Under the pieces are notes generated by a model. That model was not told where the DNA came from and ran no database searches. It saw only the letters and a program-made list of their open reading frames with translations. 64,000 nucleotides of DNA from Verrucomicrobiota bacterium (GTDB taxonomy: Bacteria; Verrucomicrobiota; Verrucomicrobiia; Limisphaerales; UBA9464): assembly GCA_017309115.1 (NCBI GenBank), contig JAFLEF010000006.1, positions 146,993 through 210,992 on the forward strand. Reading direction: 5' to 3'. A program made the translations under genes and the position numbers. Numbering within the stretch: the stretch's first letter is position 1; every line of letters begins with the position of its first letter. Positions 60,401 through 64,000 of this stretch are shown in pieces.

Positions 60401-63400
60401 TTCCGGTCGAGAGCCTCTGCGTCGATGACTGCAATCGGCCATTTAAAAAGATGTTGAGCGTGTACGAACCATCGGGCGCGGTGGTCGTGACGTTGCGATA
60501 ACCACCGCCAGGATATTGCGTAACCGTGGCTGAAGGATTGCCAACACCCACTGTCGTCTGCCAGGACCGCAGGCCATCTGCCGAAACCTCGCTTACGCCC
60601 GTTACCACGGGCGTTCCATTGTTCATAAAAGTGTATTCATATGTTGTTGTCCGCCGCACTGTCGTACCGTAGGCCGGAGCGACCTCGCTCACAGTCTTGG
60701 AAATGCGGTCGGTTCCGGAATAGTCAATGAGGCCGTTCAAGTTCATGTCCACAGCCGTCACGGCGTTTGTTAAATTAGGTCGCGAATAGAGAGTTGTGAT
60801 TCCGTCCGGATCAACCGACCTAACGACTCGACCTTGATTATCGTAATAAGAGGTATTGGCAGCATTGTCTGCCAGGGTTCCCGGCGTGTTGTCGGAGTAA
60901 ATTGTCTTGTAACTGCGTCCAAGAAAATCTGTCAGCGTCGCGGACCATTCGTTAGTTCCTGTGGTCGTGCCGGCTACCGTCAGTTTTACGGTAAGCCGAT
61001 AAGGCACCTGAAATACGCCATCCGTCAAAATGCCGTATGCATAGCGGGTGGGACTTTCACCATTGCCCGACGTCTCCTTCAGTTGCCCATCCGGAAAGTA
61101 CGATTCGATTCGAGTTAACTCCTCCGGCAAACCTACGGCTTCGGTAGTAGTGCGAGTCCGGACTCCTCCGATCCAAGATTCTGTATAAGTCGTAGTAGCA
61201 CCCCGTTGATCAGTCGAGGAGTCCAACTCTCCTGCGCTGTTGTAGTGGTTCAGGTTCAGGGTAATTATTGATCCATCTGTCCCTTGGCGCCGCGTCCGCC
61301 AGACGTAACCAGCCGCGTCATAGTCAGTCCAGTGCGTAATTCCAACTGTCGTCTCCGATATTCGCCTTTTTAAGGAGTCGTATCCGTAGGTAGTAACTGT
61401 GCCATCCCGCGCGGTAAAGGAGTCCAACAAGCAGCAACTGTAGCTGTACAATTCAGTCGTTCCGTCCAGATAGGTCAGAGTTTGCGCCCGTCCGCGGCTG
61501 TCGAAATTGCTGTAGGTGCGTTGCTCTACCACTAAGTTACTTTCGAAGTCTCTAGTTGTGCTGGAGAGAAGTCGGCCATCCCTACTGACAACAGTGGTTT
61601 GTTTAGAGCCGGCAACCAGAGCGGTCTTGGCACCGTTCGGCTGACCGCGGTAAACGGTCGTCGTCAAGTCGGTCGCTGTATCTACGTAACTGTAAAACGC
61701 CATGGTCTGATCAGGGTAGAGTACACTCTTGACCCGGCCGGCGAAGGTGCCTGTGGTGTAAAAGTCGGTGGTTGTGACTAAAGCTGCAGGATCTGTAAGC
61801 GGTGCGCCTTCATACGGTAATAGGTATACCTTGATCCAATCGACAATCGCTGGGCTGGCCAATCGATGAACCACCCGCTTGGTCTGCCGAACCGCTACTC
61901 CCTCGACATACTCCGTCTCACTACGCGCAAGCTCAGGCCATAAGGATCCGTCATCATTATCATAATCCTCAGTGTCGTAGGAATACTCAGTACGTCGACA
62001 GAGATTAGGATCATTTTGAAAATCTGCGTAAGTGTGGCTTCCGAAGCTCTCGGAACGGCTCGCAAGCCGTTGCCCGGACCACGTGTACTTCGTCCATCGG
62101 CCAGATGGGTGTTGTTCGAGTTTAATCTTCCAGTTCTCGTAGGTGTAGCTCGTGCTTACTTCTTCAGTTCCCACGCCTACTCGGCTCTCGATCGGATTTA
62201 CATAGGCCACGCCACCATTGGCCGCCTGCGGGACGGACCATACCTGCGAGTCGCGATATACAATCTGATCCGTCAGCGGATCCAACCGGTCGCGGATTAC
62301 CGTAAGCGTTTTTGTCATAGAGTCCCAAACAGAGGATTCGCGTTGTTTACTCGCAGCGTCCGGGGCAAGGAGAGTCCAGCTCTTGTTTCCAGGGCTATAG
62401 CTAAACTGACTCGTTTTAATTAATGGATTACTTGATGGACCCAGGATTTCTGAAATATTGATTTGATCATAGTTTCCGCCACTCGCCAATGGAGCGGTCA
62501 CCAGCCAAACCGCAACTTCGGTGGCGCCATTGGTCACAAATAGCCCATTTACTTTGGTAAGGGCGATCTGCGACGCCGGAAATATATGTACCACCAAGCT
62601 TGAGGCGGACACGGTGCGAACGTGAGCCAAGTACTGCCTCGAACGCGCCTGCCTGAGGGCGCCCGCAGTATCATTGATAACCTCGGTGTCCGGGGCCGGC
62701 CCCACCACCTCCAGTGAGCCAGCAGTGGCGCTTTTTGAACTTCCCTGCGGAGTGTGAAACCTCACTGATCCGGCCGACTTGCCGTAACCAGTGAGACCAA
62801 GTGGAATCGTTAGGTTTACCCCGCCTTGGAGGCTGACCCCGCCTCCGGTCTGTTCGCTACCACAACAGCCAGGCTCCCCACTCGCAATTGCCATACTGTT
62901 GGGGCCATTGCAATTATCGACAGCTCCATCGGGGCAGACACGGGCGTCGGTGATGTACTTGATCGCGTCCTCGCAGGGCAGCGACAACTCATAGCGCGGC
63001 GACACTACAACGGCCCCCGTTCCCGTGGTTTGCCATTGCTTGGACACCGTGCTTATTCCACCGTCTAAGTAAATTGTAACCTCGGTCCAGCGGACCGTAT
63101 AGCTCACCAGAGGGCTGGTTGGAAACTCGAACTTATACCACATACGGCGGACCCACGCTTGTTGATGGTTCTCACTTTTTAGAGTGTAGGCGTTGCCAAT
63201 GGATCCCCAGATTTGGGGATCATTGAGCTGCGCTTCAGTGAGAGCGGCGCGTTCCTTGGCAATTTCCACCATTCTACAGGTGGTAAATTCGTCAGAAAGG
63301 GTGATTGTCTGATTACAGGAGTAAGGCTTAGTGCCCCCTATCACTAAACTGTACACCGATGTTGTCGGTGGCGTAACTGTTGTGGTTCCCCCCGGTTTAA

Positions 63401-63944
63401 AACTGAACCCGGTCATCGTGAGTGGATTACTGTAATCATGCCTACCTAATGCAGGCCCGTCTGAATATGTAGAGTCTACAAAATAGAACCCGACTCTTGA
63501 CCCGGCATTATTATCTTGCCAGGAGGCAATACAATTGACCATTTGGAGCGAGGCTCCTTTGGTATCTTGATACCTATGTACCGGTCCTGGCGAGGCATCT
63601 TCGCTCCAATCTTGTCCCTCAGATCCATTGTGCCAAGCCTTCCGGAAATCCTCAACATAACCGTTATAGCTGGCAGTTCCACTTGCGGAACAGGACGAAA
63701 AACCCGTTTCAGTATATTCGTCTTGTATCAATTCTTTGGTATAGCTAACAGCGTCATGAACATCCTCAGTTCGGTTACCGGTACCGTAATAGGTTCCTTG
63801 GATAGGAGCTTCGCCAGTAAGGTATTCCGTTACCGTGTAATCTGAGGCCACCCAACCCGTTTCACGATATTTCTGGCTCCGGATGAGTTTGTGTGGGTAG
63901 GAAGGGAGGGGAAACCTTCGGTTGTGGGGAGCCTTGGTGCGCAA
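57453..63944 (-). CDS. Giant RHS/YD-repeat protein with C-terminal HxxxDxxxH putative toxin domain
   Basis: A protein of about 2160 residues made of many YD/RHS repeats of the form YDxxGRxxxxxxxxG (for example YDNQGRVVRSVDPDG and YDGQGRLKTQKTY). It ends with a typical RHS core, YRYYQPTLGRWISRDPSGE, and PNGLYQIDF, after which the variable tail begins (about residue 1925). The tail contains LHTFADTFAHNGFSA with HxxxDxxxH and GHGPFGSRPDYPF, suggesting a zinc hydrolase such as the phospholipase C/P1 nuclease-like group (DUF6765-type, by memory). The frame stays open to the window edge and the true 5' end is unclear; TTG 63944 is the furthest start. Confidence 0.88.
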   Translation of the reverse strand: MRTKAPHNRRFPLPSYPHKLIRSQKYRETGWVASDYTVTEYLTGEAPIQGTYYGTGNRTEDVHDAVSYTKELIQDEYTETGFSSCSASGTASYNGYVEDFRKAWHNGSEGQDWSEDASPGPVHRYQDTKGASLQMVNCIASWQDNNAGSRVGFYFVDSTYSDGPALGRHDYSNPLTMTGFSFKPGGTTTVTPPTTSVYSLVIGGTKPYSCNQTITLSDEFTTCRMVEIAKERAALTEAQLNDPQIWGSIGNAYTLKSENHQQAWVRRMWYKFEFPTSPLVSYTVRWTEVTIYLDGGISTVSKQWQTTGTGAVVVSPRYELSLPCEDAIKYITDARVCPDGAVDNCNGPNSMAIASGEPGCCGSEQTGGGVSLQGGVNLTIPLGLTGYGKSAGSVRFHTPQGSSKSATAGSLEVVGPAPDTEVINDTAGALRQARSRQYLAHVRTVSASSLVVHIFPASQIALTKVNGLFVTNGATEVAVWLVTAPLASGGNYDQINISEILGPSSNPLIKTSQFSYSPGNKSWTLLAPDAASKQRESSVWDSMTKTLTVIRDRLDPLTDQIVYRDSQVWSVPQAANGGVAYVNPIESRVGVGTEEVSTSYTYENWKIKLEQHPSGRWTKYTWSGQRLASRSESFGSHTYADFQNDPNLCRRTEYSYDTEDYDNDDGSLWPELARSETEYVEGVAVRQTKRVVHRLASPAIVDWIKVYLLPYEGAPLTDPAALVTTTDFYTTGTFAGRVKSVLYPDQTMAFYSYVDTATDLTTTVYRGQPNGAKTALVAGSKQTTVVSRDGRLLSSTTRDFESNLVVEQRTYSNFDSRGRAQTLTYLDGTTELYSYSCCLLDSFTARDGTVTTYGYDSLKRRISETTVGITHWTDYDAAGYVWRTRRQGTDGSIITLNLNHYNSAGELDSSTDQRGATTTYTESWIGGVRTRTTTEAVGLPEELTRIESYFPDGQLKETSGNGESPTRYAYGILTDGVFQVPYRLTVKLTVAGTTTGTNEWSATLTDFLGRSYKTIYSDNTPGTLADNAANTSYYDNQGRVVRSVDPDGITTLYSRPNLTNAVTAVDMNLNGLIDYSGTDRISKTVSEVAPAYGTTVRRTTTYEYTFMNNGTPVVTGVSEVSADGLRSWQTTVGVGNPSATVTQYPGGGYRNVTTTAPDGSYTLNIFLNGRLQSSTQRLSTGTQIGAVSYIYDAHGRQWKVTDARNGSTVVTYDNADQVRAVTTPPPGNGQPAQTTQTEYDNLGRVKQVTRPDGTVTLSDYYPTGLLKRSWGSQTYPVEYAYDGQGRLKTQKTYRNFSGNWVSPGTADTTTWNYDEYRGWLNNKRFADNRGPDYTYLPSGRLQKRQWARGSPRVEAVWTYNKAGDVETLTYNNDSSLTPDITYGYDRHGCQTTVSSVALGGTWSVNRTFDLQHNPLTESYAGTHPLAGRTTTLTYDSLLRRSTFSLDSSPAALGYSLGYDGASRLTNVSDGTYSATYTYLANSPLAESVTMKQGTTTRLVTTRSYDFLNRLQGVTAQPQLGGSLPLGTGYQYNDVNQRTRQMFADGSVRVYTYDSLGQVVSGKQYFGDGSPVPGQQFEYTFDTIGNRSNAKRGGDADGANLRLETYGVNSLNQYSSRSSSGSRYADILGLAAASSSVTVNGTTAWRRGEYFRHELTISGGAPAWQNVDVTTSGGGSATGRKLYVPPTPESFTYDFDGNLTGDGRWTYTWDAENRLVQMDTVAAAYVAGVPGQRLQCDYDDQGRRIRKRVSNGNNSTYTMVSDVRFVLDGWNVVAELNGLSANALLQSYLWGSDLSGSLEGAGGVGGLVFVKPVGGDAQFAAYDGSGNVIGLVDGASGATTANYDYSTFGETLRMTGPRAAANPFRFSTKAAETESGLLYFGYRYYQPTLGRWISRDPSGEHDDDSMYSFVGNHPANAVDPNGLYQIDFHFYIIQYLFLASGYGPDSKAIANWSQHVDNDPLTDPIRLGMHGFWSPTGDYDLLRMYHFPGSTRFLGTPIAESQALNALQYSLSMLRGNNESDLLTLGANLHTFADTFAHNGFSADQTRFVNSLEVHPEWRHYTKPQLPLIGHGPFGSRPDYPFLRPNLALNAAQAIYAMIPVGSYAYCGRKLPWDEIRGTLSSLLRKKGSEVGRSRNVYSATINAFGPDHVAWYYSHEYQKTIDE

Positions 63945-64000
63945 TTCGCCCCTTGGTGACCCGCTGGAGAAGCCCCCGGGCGGAGCCCTTTTGAGGGGCT

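Noticed and set aside
46292-64000. Right attachment site copying the tRNA-Gly 3' end
   Set aside because: I looked for the T-arm and acceptor end again and did not find it in the window.

Overview
The window is a GC-rich bacterial chromosome segment. It carries two PEP-CTERM sorted proteins, a Tat-exported Gfo/Idh/MocA oxidoreductase, a DUF6941-type protein, a Rho with a long Pro/Gln-rich N-terminus and a very large RHS protein. This mix suggests Verrucomicrobiota, probably a Limisphaerales/Pedosphaera-like lineage. That placement is inference from gene families; no rRNA gene is present to test it.

Positions 1-46 kb are mostly backbone. 1-7 kb: a + strand run of a LuxE-like and a LuxC-like fatty acid activation/reduction pair, queD, a DegT aminotransferase, a glycosyltransferase and a YfhO-like membrane protein, which looks like surface glycan or lipid biosynthesis. 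7-10.7 kb: a methyltransferase, two paralogous PEP-CTERM proteins, a PglD-like acyltransferase and a NUDIX hydrolase. 10.8-25.8 kb: Gfo/Idh/MocA oxidoreductase, cardiolipin-synthase-like PLD, TPR protein, serine hydrolase, slyX, recN, cupin, PhnP-like hydrolase, PlsC, sugar nucleotidyltransferase, ABC ATPase and an outer-membrane barrel. 25.9-37 kb: alpha-glucan phosphorylase, ArnT-like glycosyltransferase, gltB, a tandem-ACT protein and rho, followed by initiator tRNA. 37.7-45.7 kb: TauE/SafE exporter, fabF, hipBA, rpmI-rplT, an MFS transporter and pyrC.

From tRNA-Gly(TCC) at 46.2 kb the window becomes accessory DNA. A tyrosine recombinase sits directly behind the tRNA. Then come two small orphan genes, three copies of a dispersed ~200-bp repeat, a seven-gene fully overlapping operon (49.65-54.62 kb), a higBA module whose toxin has an in-frame amber codon, parDE, and a >2100-residue RHS protein with a C-terminal HxxxDxxxH domain and a small membrane protein as candidate immunity partner.

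The seven-gene operon is the main discovery candidate. Its order is acyl-carrier-like protein, XRE regulator, ImmA/IrrE protease, divergent thymidylate-synthase-fold protein, dTMP-kinase-like P-loop kinase, a protein resembling the predicted 5-hydroxymethyl-dU DNA kinase / thymine hypermodification family, and a thymidylate synthase/dUMP hydroxymethylase homologue with a complete catalytic set. I read it as a chromosomal, possibly inducible, pathway that makes a modified thymidine nucleotide or hypermodified DNA base. Such pathways are best known from phages. Two direct repeats flank the operon plus the two toxin-antitoxin modules, as if the block were a movable cassette.
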